A stretch of DNA of 64,000 nt. Source: Amycolatopsis sp. 195334CR. GTDB lineage: Bacteria > Actinomycetota > Actinomycetes > Mycobacteriales > Pseudonocardiaceae. Made by a program: the position numbers and the translations under genes. The stretch spans positions 1 through 64,000 of the forward strand of contig NZ_JAFJMJ010000003.1 in assembly GCF_017309385.1 (NCBI RefSeq), read 5' to 3'. Below the pieces are notes generated by a model. The model was given only the letters and a program-made list of their open reading frames with translations. It was not told the DNA's origin and did no database searches. This document shows positions 18,020-25,114 of this stretch, in pieces. Numbering within the stretch: position 1 is the first letter of the stretch; each line of letters opens with the position of its first letter.

Positions 18020-19756
18020 CTACTTGTACATGGTCTGGTTCATCGTTCCCGGCGCGTAGACGTCGGGGTCGACCCAGACGTTGATCAGCGACGGCTTGCC
18101 GGACTCGCGGGCGCGCTCCAGCGCGGGCCGGATGTCCGCCGGGTCGCGGACCTCCTCGCCGTAACCGCCGAGCATGCGGGCGAACTCGTCGTAGCGGACG
18201 TCGCCGAGGGTGTTGCCGATGCGGCCGCGTGGTTCGCCGTACTTCTGGATCTGGCCGTAGCGGATCTGGTTCATCGACGAGTTGTTCCCGACGATGCCGA
18301 CGAACGGCAGGTTGAACCGGACCATCGTCTCGAAGTCCCAGCCGGTCAGGGAGAAGGCGCCGTCACCGAAGAGGCAGACCACTTCGGACTCGGGCCGGGC
18401 GTACTTGGCCGCCATCGCGAACGGCACGCCGACGCCGAGCGTCCCGAGTGGACCGGGGTCCATCCAGTTGCCCGGTGCCTTGGGCTGCACCACCTGCCCG
18501 GAGAAGGTGACGATGTCGCCGCCGTCGCCGATGTAGATGGAGTCTTCGGTGAGGAACTCGTTGATCTCGTGCACCAGCCGGTACGGGTCGATCGGGTTCT
18601 GCTCGGAGAGCTGGCGCGGCAGGCGCTTCTGGTACGCCTCGTTCTCCACCGCGCGCAGTTCCTCCAGCCACGCCTTGCGCTTGACCGCGCCGTTGCTGAT
18701 CCGGCCGGTGGAGGCCGCGGTCACCGCGGTCAGCACCAGGCCGGCGTCGCCGACGATGCCGAGGTCGACGTCGCGGTTCTTGCCCACCGTGCGGTAGTCG
18801 AGGTCGACCTGGACCACGGTGGCCTCGTGCGAAAGCCTGCGCCCGTAACCCATCCGGAAGTCGAACGGGGTGCCGACGATGATGATCAGGTCGGCGTTGT
18901 TGAAGGCGTAGCGGCGTGAGAGCTGGAAGTGGTGCGGGTCCCCGGGCGGCAGCGTGCCGCGGCCGGAGCCGTTCATGTACGCGGGTACGTTGAGCCGCCG
19001 CGCGAACTCGGTGGCCGCCTCGGTGGCCCGGCAGGTCCACACCTGGCTGCCCAGCAGCACGCACGGCTTTTCCGCGTGCGCCAGCAGGTCCGCGAGCTTC
19101 TCGATGGCCACCGGGTCACCGGCCGAGCGGGTGGAGGCGCGGTAGTGCCCCGCCTCGGGCACGCGGGCCTTCTCCACCGGGACCTTCGCGTCGAGCACGT
19201 CGCGCGGGATCTCCAGGAACGACGGCCCCGGCGCGCCGTGGAAGCACTCGCGGAAGGCCATCGAGACGATGTCGGCCGCGCGTTCGGTGGCGGGCACGGT
19301 GGCCGCGAACTTGGTGATCGGGGTCATCATGTCCACGTGCGGGAGGTCCTGCAGGGAGCCCATCTTGTGCTGGGACAACGCGCCCTGGCCGCCGATCAGC
19401 AGCATCGGGCTCTCCGCGCGCAGCGCGTTCGCCACGCCGGTGACCGCGTCGGTGGTGCCGGGGCCGGCGGTGACCACCGCGCAGCCCGGCTTCCCGGTGA
19501 TCCGGGCGTAACCGTCGGCGGCGTGCGCCGCGACCTGTTCGTGCCGGACGTCGACCACGTCGATGCCCTCGTCCACGCACCCGTCGTAGATGTCGATGAT
19601 GTGCCCGCCGCAGAGGGTGAAGATCACGTCCACGCCCTCGGCCTTGAGTGCTTTCGCCACGAGGTGGCCGCCTGAGATCAGTTCGGGCGTTTCCGTACGC
19701 GCCGGCTCACTGACCCCCGCGGCGCTCTCCGGCACTGTCTGGACCGTCTGCGCCAT
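18020..19756 (-). CDS. oxc: ThDP-dependent oxalyl-CoA decarboxylase-type lyase (divergent clade)
   Basis: This 578-aa protein has the three-domain thiamine-diphosphate fold. The activating Glu is E75 in VRHEQVAAHAADG, and the ThDP/Mg motif is GDGAFSLTGWDFET ending at NN (residues 464-492). Next to frc it should convert oxalyl-CoA to formyl-CoA and CO2. However, it resembles actinobacterial IlvG and 2-hydroxyacyl-CoA lyases. Oxalobacter OXC has an active-site Tyr-Glu pair where this has L135-Q136 (GSLQDLP), and NNSSMNQIRYGQ replaces NNGGIY. Acyloin lyase activity releasing formyl-CoA is an alternative. The ATG at 19756 is chosen because the operator lies upstream, excluding longer in-frame starts. 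Confidence 0.82.
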   Translation of the reverse strand: MAQTVQTVPESAAGVSEPARTETPELISGGHLVAKALKAEGVDVIFTLCGGHIIDIYDGCVDEGIDVVDVRHEQVAAHAADGYARITGKPGCAVVTAGPGTTDAVTGVANALRAESPMLLIGGQGALSQHKMGSLQDLPHVDMMTPITKFAATVPATERAADIVSMAFRECFHGAPGPSFLEIPRDVLDAKVPVEKARVPEAGHYRASTRSAGDPVAIEKLADLLAHAEKPCVLLGSQVWTCRATEAATEFARRLNVPAYMNGSGRGTLPPGDPHHFQLSRRYAFNNADLIIIVGTPFDFRMGYGRRLSHEATVVQVDLDYRTVGKNRDVDLGIVGDAGLVLTAVTAASTGRISNGAVKRKAWLEELRAVENEAYQKRLPRQLSEQNPIDPYRLVHEINEFLTEDSIYIGDGGDIVTFSGQVVQPKAPGNWMDPGPLGTLGVGVPFAMAAKYARPESEVVCLFGDGAFSLTGWDFETMVRFNLPFVGIVGNNSSMNQIRYGQIQKYGEPRGRIGNTLGDVRYDEFARMLGGYGEEVRDPADIRPALERARESGKPSLINVWVDPDVYAPGTMNQTMYK

Positions 19757-19812
19757 TGCCTCGTCACTCCTCACTCGGTCGTACTGCCGTACCCGCTGAG
19801 CTGATTCCGCAT

Positions 19813-19824
19813 ACTGCATACCGT
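19813..19824 (-). promoter_or_regulatory. GntR operator site D, upstream of the oxc-frc operon
   Basis: ACTGCATACCGT on the plus strand matches 11 of 12 positions of ACTGYATRCAGT. It lies 56 bp upstream of the oxc start, between oxc and the DUF6457 gene. A neighbouring extra half (CGCATAC) extends the site. Confidence 0.75.
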
Positions 19825-19890
19825 ATGAATCCATATCGTGGACCTCGGCGCTGACCGTGTCCACCCCCAATCGTCGGATGACCGCGATCT

Positions 19891-20136
19891 TCAGTCGCGC
19901 CAGTCGATCCGCGGCCAGCCGTCGGCGAGGCGGTGCACCCGCGCCACCGCTTCGGCCGCCGGGACACCGCGCCCGACCGCCACGCCGAGCAGGAACGCGG
20001 TGATCGGCGCGGCCGGTCTGGCCACCGCCGAAGCGGATTCCCTGGCCACCTTCAGCACCACCGCCCGCTCGCAGTCCGCGGCGTCAAGGCCGAGTTCGGC
20101 ACAGACCGCCACGGTCCAGTCGTTGAGCATGTTCAT
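19891..20136 (-). CDS. DUF6457 protein (molybdenum-cofactor-associated family)
   Basis: This 81-aa helical protein begins MNMLNDWTVAVCAELGLD and contains the family core ARPAAPITAFLLGVAVGRG. In many actinomycetes DUF6457 is found beside or fused to MobA, the enzyme that makes molybdopterin guanine dinucleotide. A role in cofactor supply for the formate dehydrogenase of this island is therefore likely but unproven. GAGGTG precedes the ATG. The divergent spacer to the PanE-like gene holds operator site E; site D lies downstream, before oxc. Confidence 0.8.
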   Translation of the reverse strand: MNMLNDWTVAVCAELGLDAADCERAVVLKVARESASAVARPAAPITAFLLGVAVGRGVPAAEAVARVHRLADGWPRIDWRD

Positions 20137-20172
20137 GTCGCGCACACCTCGGTTTCGGGAGAGGCGAACACA

Positions 20173-20200
20173 TTGACGAGAGGTACCCATACCGTATACT
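20173..20200 (+). promoter_or_regulatory. Putative promoter of the PanE-like/fdhD operon
   Basis: TTGACG (20173-20178) and TATACT (20195-20200) are separated by 16 bp and resemble -35 and -10 boxes of a housekeeping sigma factor. The expected start point near 20207 is inside operator site E, so a bound repressor would block initiation. Confidence 0.55.
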
Positions 20201-20209
20201 GCATACAAT
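20198..20209 (+). promoter_or_regulatory. GntR operator site E (PanE-like/fdhD and DUF6457)
   Basis: ACTGCATACAAT matches 11 of 12 positions of the palindrome. It lies 21 bp upstream of the PanE-like start and 61 bp upstream of the divergent DUF6457 start. It overlaps the -10 box of the putative promoter. Confidence 0.75.
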
Positions 20210-20230
20210 TCCTACACAAGGAGTGACGCC

Positions 20231-21205
20231 GTGAAAGTCGCTGTTCTCGGCGCCGGCGCCATCGGCGCGTATGTCGGTGCCCATCTCAGCCGGGCCGGAG
20301 CCGAGGTCCACCTCGTCGCCCGCGGCCCCCACCTCAAGGCAATGGCGGAAGCAGGCGTCCGCGTGCTCAGCGCACGCGGAGACTTCGTGGTCCGGCCACG
20401 GGTCACCGACGACCCGGGTTCCATCGGCCCGGTCGACCACGTGTTCCTCGGCCTCAAGGCCAACGGGTACGCCGCGGCGGGCCCGATGGTCAAACCCCTG
20501 CTGCACGAGAAGACCACGCTGATCGCCGCGCAGAACGGCATCCCGTGGTGGTACTTCCACAAGCTCGCCGGGAAGTACGAGAACTACCGCATCCACAGCG
20601 TCGACCCGGACGGGGCGGTCACCGCCGCGCTGCCGGTCGAGCGCGCCATCGGCTGCGTGGTCTACGCGGCCACCGAGATCACCGCGCCCGGGGTGATCAC
20701 CCACCTGGAGGGCACCCGCTTCTCCATCGGCGAACCCGACGGCTCGATCTCGCCCCGGTGCTCCGAGTTCTCCGCGGCGATGATCGCCGGCGGGCTCAAG
20801 TGCCCGGTCGAAGCGGACCTGCGCCGCGACATCTGGCTCAAGCTGATGGGCAACATCGCCTTCAACCCGATCAGCGCGCTGGCCAGGGCCACCATGGCCG
20901 GGATCTGCCGTCACCTCGGCGCCCGCGAAGTGGTGGTGCAGATGATGCGGGAGACCCTCGCGGTGGCCACCGCGCTCGGCGCGAACCCCGAGATCTCCAT
21001 CGAACGCAGGCTCGCCGGTGCCGAACGCGCCGGGGAGCACAAGACCTCCACGCTCCAGGACCTGGAGAAGGGCAAACCGCTCGAACTGGACGTGCTGTTG
21101 CAGGCGGTGGTGGAACTGGCCGAGCTGACCGGGGTCGAGGTGCCGACGGTGCGCGCGGTCTGCGCGCTGGCGGACCTGCTCAACCACCAGCTGGTGTCGG
21201 CCTGA
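20231..21205 (+). CDS. Ketopantoate-reductase-like dehydrogenase, candidate oxalyl-CoA reductase
   Basis: This 324-aa protein has an N-terminal Rossmann fold (VAVLGAGAIGAYVGAHLSRAG) and a C-terminal ApbA helical domain. The catalytic Lys and Asn spacing is in DIWLKLMGNIAFNPISAL. Homologues include PanE (ketopantoate reductase). In Methylobacterium extorquens a PanE paralogue reduces oxalyl-CoA to glyoxylate, and the setting here (oxc, frc, glxR) favours that activity. Its GTG start has AAGGAG 7 nt upstream. The stop overlaps the fdhD start, and operator site E lies just ahead. A true pantothenate role is less likely given the neighbours. Confidence 0.8.
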   Translation: MKVAVLGAGAIGAYVGAHLSRAGAEVHLVARGPHLKAMAEAGVRVLSARGDFVVRPRVTDDPGSIGPVDHVFLGLKANGYAAAGPMVKPLLHEKTTLIAAQNGIPWWYFHKLAGKYENYRIHSVDPDGAVTAALPVERAIGCVVYAATEITAPGVITHLEGTRFSIGEPDGSISPRCSEFSAAMIAGGLKCPVEADLRRDIWLKLMGNIAFNPISALARATMAGICRHLGAREVVVQMMRETLAVATALGANPEISIERRLAGAERAGEHKTSTLQDLEKGKPLELDVLLQAVVELAELTGVEVPTVRAVCALADLLNHQLVSA

Positions 21206-22044
21206 TGGGCAGGGTGACCGCGCGGCGGCGGGTCCTCCGGGTTTCGCCGTCCGGGCGGACGTCCCGCGCGGACACCCTGGCCGCCGAAGAACCACTGGAG
21301 GTGCGCGTCGGCGGGCGCGCGCTGTCGGTGACCATGCGCACGCCGGGCCACGACTTCGACCTCGCCGCCGGGTTCCTGGTGAGCGAGGGCGTGGTCGGCG
21401 CGACCGAGGAGATCACCGGGATCGCCTACTGCGCGGGCGCCACGTCGGACGGGTCGAACACGTACAACGTGCTCGACGTCCGGCTGGCGCCCGGCGTGGC
21501 GCTGCCGGAGTTCTCGCTCGACCGCAACGTCTACATGTCCTCGTCGTGCGGGGTGTGCGGCAAGGCGAGCCTGGACGCGGTCCGCACGGAGGCGCGGTGG
21601 TCGGTGCGGGAGGATTCTCTCGTTTTGGACCCCGCTGTGCTGTCGGGCCTGCCGGACACATTGCGTGCGGCGCAGCGGGTCTTCGACCGCACGGGCGGGC
21701 TGCACGCGGCCGGTCTGTTCACTGTGGACGGTGAGCTGCTGTGCCTGCGCGAGGACGTGGGGCGGCACAACGCGGTGGACAAGGTGGTCGGGTGGGCGTT
21801 GCGGGCGGGTCACCTGCCGCTGCGCTCGACCATCCTCCTGGTCTCCGGGCGGGCCTCGTTCGAACTGGTGCAGAAGGCCGTCATGGCGGGCATCCCCGCG
21901 CTGGCCGCCGTTTCGGCCCCTTCGTCACTGGCCGCCGACCTCGCCGAAGACACCGGCCTCACCCTGATCGGCTTCCTGCGCGGCGACACGATGAACGTCT
22001 ACACCGCCACCCACCGCCTCACCTCGCTCACCCCGGTGCCGTGA
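21205..22044 (+). CDS. fdhD: Formate dehydrogenase accessory sulfurtransferase FdhD
   Basis: This 279-aa protein passes sulfur from a cysteine desulfurase to the Mo-bisMGD cofactor, which formate dehydrogenase requires for activity. The cysteine pair sits in SSSCGVCGKAS. The family motifs GHDFDLAAGFLVSEG and REDVGRHNAVDKVVG are intact. The start shares a base with the stop of the PanE-like gene, so a formate dehydrogenase maturation factor is translated with a carbon-branch enzyme. This couples fdsA function to the oxalate regulon. Confidence 0.95.
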   Translation: MGRVTARRRVLRVSPSGRTSRADTLAAEEPLEVRVGGRALSVTMRTPGHDFDLAAGFLVSEGVVGATEEITGIAYCAGATSDGSNTYNVLDVRLAPGVALPEFSLDRNVYMSSSCGVCGKASLDAVRTEARWSVREDSLVLDPAVLSGLPDTLRAAQRVFDRTGGLHAAGLFTVDGELLCLREDVGRHNAVDKVVGWALRAGHLPLRSTILLVSGRASFELVQKAVMAGIPALAAVSAPSSLAADLAEDTGLTLIGFLRGDTMNVYTATHRLTSLTPVP

Positions 22045-22086
22045 ATGTGGCTTTCACTGCGGATTTCGCGGTGAAAGCCACATTCA
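22042..22086. repeat. Long hairpin repeat, copy 1 (between fdhD and glxR)
   Basis: TGAATGTGGCTTTCAC (22042-22057) is exactly complementary to GTGAAAGCCACATTCA (22071-22086) with a 13-nt loop. It begins at the fdhD stop codon and lies between convergent genes. Copies 2 and 3 at 38655 and 44571 share stem and loop length. It probably acts as a two-way terminator or a REP-like element. Confidence 0.9.
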
Positions 22087-22105
22087 CAGCAGGTGGTGGG
22101 AGCGG

Positions 22106-22987
22106 TCAGGGCTGGCCGGAGAGGCGTTCGGTCACCTTCAGCAGGGCGGAGTGGTCCAGGTGGCCGTGGCCCTGGGCCCGGGCGGCGGCGATGAGCTGCG
22201 CGGTCAACGCGCCGACCGGCAGCGCCACCTCCGCCTCCCTGGCGGCGGCGAGCACGATGCCCATGTCCTTGTGGTGCAGGTCGATCCGGAAGCCCGGCTG
22301 GAACTCCCGTGCCACCATCGACTTCCGCTTCAGTTCGAGGATCCGGCTGCCCGCCAGCCCGCCGGCCAGCACCTCCAGCCCGGCCGCGGCGTCCACACCG
22401 GACGCTTCCAGCAGCACGATCGCCTCGGCCACCAGTGCGTAGGTGCCGCCGACCACCAGCTGGTTCGCCGCCTTCACCGTCTGCCCGGCACCGTGCGGGC
22501 CGACGTGCACCACGGTCTTGCCGAGCACGTCGAAGATCCCGGTGGCGGCGAGGAAGTCCTTCTCCTCCCCACCGGCCATGATGGACAGCACGCCGTCGAT
22601 CGCGCCCTGCTGGCCACCGCTGACCGGCGCGTCGAGCACCCGGACGCAGCGCGTGGCGGCGAGCGCGGCCACCCGGCGCGAGGTCTCCGGCCGGATGGTG
22701 CTCATGTCGATCAGCAGCGTGCCCGGTTTCGCGTAGTCGAGCACCCCCTCCTCGCCCAGCACCACCTCCTCCACCTGCGGCGAGTCGGGCAGCATGGTGA
22801 TCACCACGTCGGCGTCGACCACCGCCTCGGCGATCCGGTCGCACGGACGGCCACCCGCGGCGACGAGCCGTTCGAGCGCCGGGCGGTGCACGTCGTACCC
22901 GGCCACCGTGTAACCGGCGGCCGCCAGGTTCACCGACATCGGGCCGCCCATGATGCCGAGCCCGATGAAACCGATCGACTGGGTCAT
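22106..22987 (-). CDS. glxR: 2-hydroxy-3-oxopropionate (tartronate semialdehyde) reductase
   Basis: This 293-aa beta-hydroxyacid dehydrogenase has the NAD(P) motif [17 protein letters not shown] at the N-terminus. The substrate motif [14 protein letters not shown], the catalytic Lys in [14 protein letters not shown] and the C-terminal HHKDMGI are present. These fit GlxR, which reduces tartronate semialdehyde to glycerate in glyoxylate use. A glyoxylate carboligase (gcl) that would make its substrate is not in the window. The ATG overlaps the stop of sucD-like by 4 bp, and the gene is the last in the operon under operator site F. 3-hydroxyisobutyrate dehydrogenase is an alternative. Confidence 0.85.
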   Translation of the reverse strand: MTQSIGFIGLGIMGGPMSVNLAAAGYTVAGYDVHRPALERLVAAGGRPCDRIAEAVVDADVVITMLPDSPQVEEVVLGEEGVLDYAKPGTLLIDMSTIRPETSRRVAALAATRCVRVLDAPVSGGQQGAIDGVLSIMAGGEEKDFLAATGIFDVLGKTVVHVGPHGAGQTVKAANQLVVGGTYALVAEAIVLLEASGVDAAAGLEVLAGGLAGSRILELKRKSMVAREFQPGFRIDLHHKDMGIVLAAAREAEVALPVGALTAQLIAAARAQGHGHLDHSALLKVTERLSGQP

Positions 22988-23871
22988 TCGCCCTCCAAGA
23001 GCCGCCGCACCAGGTTGGCCGTTTCGGTCGGCGTCCGGCCGACGAGCACGCCGACGGCCTCCAGCGCCGCCTTCTTCGCCGCGGCCGTACCGGACGAACC
23101 GGAGACGATCGCGCCCGCGTGCCCCATGGTTTTCCCTTCCGGGGCGGTGAATCCGGCGACGTAACCGACCACCGGCTTGGTCACCCGCTCGGCGATGTAC
23201 TCCGCCGCGCGTTCCTCGGCGTCACCGCCGATCTCGCCGATCAGCACGATCACCTCGGTGTCCGGATCGGCCTGGAACTCGGCCAGCGCGTCGATGTGCG
23301 TGGTGCCGATGACCGGGTCGCCGCCGATGCCGACCGCGGTGGTGAAGCCGATGTCCCGCAGTTCGTGCATCAACTGGTAGGTCAGCGTGCCCGACTTCGA
23401 CACCAGCCCGATCGGCCCGGCCCCGGTGATGTCGGCCGGGATGATGCCCGCGTTGGACTTGCCGGGGCTGATCACGCCGGGGCAGTTCGGCCCGATGATC
23501 CGGGTCCGGCCGCCCTTGGCCACCGCGTGCGCCCAGAACCAGGCCGCGTCGTGCACCGGGATGCCCTCGGTGATCACCACGGCCAGGCCGATCTCCGCGT
23601 CGATCGCCTCGACCACGGCGTCCTTGGCGAACTTCGGCGGGACGAAGATCACCGAGGTGTCGGCGCCGGTTTCCACCATCGCCTTGCCCACGTCGTCGTA
23701 GACCGGCAGGTCCACCCCGCCGATCTGGGCGGTCTGCCCGCCCCGGCCCGGGGTGACCCCGCCGACCACGGTGGCGCCGGCGGCGAGCATGCGGGCGGTG
23801 TGCTTGCGCCCTTCGGACCCGGTCATGCCCTGGACGATGATCCGGGACCGGTCGGTGAGGAAGATCGCCAT
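22984..23871 (-). CDS. Succinyl-CoA-ligase-type alpha subunit (island paralogue)
   Basis: This 295-aa protein has the CoA-binding domain ([15 protein letters not shown]) and the NCPGVI segment. The phosphohistidine is in [13 protein letters not shown]. It pairs with the beta subunit encoded 4 bp upstream. Such pairs make succinyl-CoA in the TCA cycle or malyl-CoA in serine-cycle bacteria. The location with glxR under an island operator points to a special substrate, perhaps oxalate, malate or glycerate, rather than the housekeeping enzyme (inference). Confidence 0.88.
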   Translation of the reverse strand: MAIFLTDRSRIIVQGMTGSEGRKHTARMLAAGATVVGGVTPGRGGQTAQIGGVDLPVYDDVGKAMVETGADTSVIFVPPKFAKDAVVEAIDAEIGLAVVITEGIPVHDAAWFWAHAVAKGGRTRIIGPNCPGVISPGKSNAGIIPADITGAGPIGLVSKSGTLTYQLMHELRDIGFTTAVGIGGDPVIGTTHIDALAEFQADPDTEVIVLIGEIGGDAEERAAEYIAERVTKPVVGYVAGFTAPEGKTMGHAGAIVSGSSGTAAAKKAALEAVGVLVGRTPTETANLVRRLLEGE

Positions 23872-23875
23872 CGGC

Positions 23876-24997
23876 TCACGCTCCCGCTAGTTCGGCCGCG
23901 CGCCGCGCGGCGGAGTCCATGGTGTCGGCCCGGATCAGCCCGGGCAGGGCCGCGCGGTCGAGGATCTCCCTGCCCGCTTCGGCGTTGTTGCCGTCCAGGC
24001 GCACCACGATCGGCCGTTCCACGGTGCCGAGCAGGTCGAAGGCCTTGACGATGCCGTCGGCGACCGCGTCGCAGGCGGTGATCCCGCCGAACACGTTCAC
24101 CAGCACGCTGCGCACGTCCGGATCGGACAGGATGATCTCCAGCCCGGCCGCCATCACCTCGGCCGAGGCGCCGCCGCCGATGTCGAGGAAGTTCGCCGGT
24201 GCCGCACCGGCCCCGGCCACCACGTCCAAAGTGGACATCACCAGCCCGGCGCCGTTGCCGATCACGCCGACGTGGCCGTCGAGCTTGACGTAGTTGAGCC
24301 CCTTGGCCTTCGCCGCCGATTCCAGTGGTTCCTCGGCTTCGGTGTCCACCAGTTCGGCGTGCGCCGGGTGGCGGAAGCCGGCGTTGGTGTCGAGCGTGAC
24401 CTTGCCGTCCAGCGCGACGATCCGGTCGTCGCCGTCGCGGGCCAGCGGGTTCACTTCGACCAGCGTGGCGTCCTCGCCGACGAAGACCTCCCACAGCTTC
24501 ACCAGTACGTCGGCGGCGGTGTCCGGCAGCCCGGCGGCCGCCGCGATTTCCTTGGCCTTGGCCAGATCCACGCCGCCGATGGCGTCGATCGGGACCCTGG
24601 CCAGCGAATCGGGGTTCTCCTCGATGTCCACCCCGCCCTCGGCCGAGGCCAGCGCCAGGAAGGTGCGCCCGGCGCGGTCGAGCAGGTAGGACACGTAGAA
24701 CTCGGCGCGGATGTCCGAGGCCGGGGTGACCAGCAGGCGCCGGACCACGTGCCCCTTGATGTCCATGCCGAGAATGGCTTCGGCGTCCGACCACGCGGCT
24801 TCGGGGGTTCTGGCCAGCTTCACTCCCCCGGCCTTGCCGCGCCCGCCGGTTTTCACCTGGGCCTTGAGGACCACGGGAGTGCCGAATTCCGCGGCCGCGT
24901 CGACGGCGGCGCCGGGAGCGGTGACCACGCGCTGCGGGCCGACCGGAACTCCGTGCGCCGAGAACAGCTCCTTGGCTTGGTACTCGTACAGATCCAC
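23876..24997 (-). CDS. Succinyl-CoA-ligase-type beta subunit (island paralogue)
   Basis: This 373-aa ATP-grasp subunit starts, in family register, [19 protein letters not shown], which fixes the GTG at 24997 as the start. It has the nucleotide-binding stretch [17 protein letters not shown], the Mg-binding LVEVNPLA and the glycine-rich [10 protein letters not shown]. No Shine-Dalgarno sequence fits. Operator site F ends only 9 bp before the GTG, so the mRNA is probably leaderless or nearly so. First gene of sucC-sucD-glxR. Confidence 0.87.
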   Translation of the reverse strand: MDLYEYQAKELFSAHGVPVGPQRVVTAPGAAVDAAAEFGTPVVLKAQVKTGGRGKAGGVKLARTPEAAWSDAEAILGMDIKGHVVRRLLVTPASDIRAEFYVSYLLDRAGRTFLALASAEGGVDIEENPDSLARVPIDAIGGVDLAKAKEIAAAAGLPDTAADVLVKLWEVFVGEDATLVEVNPLARDGDDRIVALDGKVTLDTNAGFRHPAHAELVDTEAEEPLESAAKAKGLNYVKLDGHVGVIGNGAGLVMSTLDVVAGAGAAPANFLDIGGGASAEVMAAGLEIILSDPDVRSVLVNVFGGITACDAVADGIVKAFDLLGTVERPIVVRLDGNNAEAGREILDRAALPGLIRADTMDSAARRAAELAGA

Positions 24998-25006
24998 GAT
25001 CTGTAG

Positions 25007-25018
25007 ACTGTATGCAGT
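25007..25018 (-). promoter_or_regulatory. GntR operator site F, directly before the sucCD-glxR operon
   Basis: ACTGTATGCAGT is a perfect match to ACTGYATRCAGT. It is embedded in 21 bases (25001-25021) identical to site B. It is 9 bp from the sucC-like GTG and 96 bp from the divergent GH15 start. Confidence 0.8.
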
Positions 25019-25114
25019 ATGTAGCGCCGTGTCTAGGGTCGTTTTCGTGCCATACACGCTTGGTCGCCCAGGTCAAGGCTGTATCGCCGGGCCGCGCTGT
25101 GCTGGGATCTGCCC

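Noticed and set aside
20231..21205. Plain pantothenate biosynthesis PanE
   Set aside because: No panB, panC or panD is adjacent, and the gene is coupled to fdhD under an oxalate-island operator; kept only as a secondary possibility.
22106..24997. A full serine cycle or glycerate pathway in the island
   Set aside because: GlxR and a SucCD-type ligase are present, but I see no glyoxylate carboligase, malyl-CoA lyase, hydroxypyruvate reductase or glycerate kinase in the window.
25061..25080. DasR-like element before the GH15 gene (TTGGTCGCCCAGGTCAA)
   Set aside because: The halves are direct rather than inverted and do not fit the TGGTCTAGACCA core.
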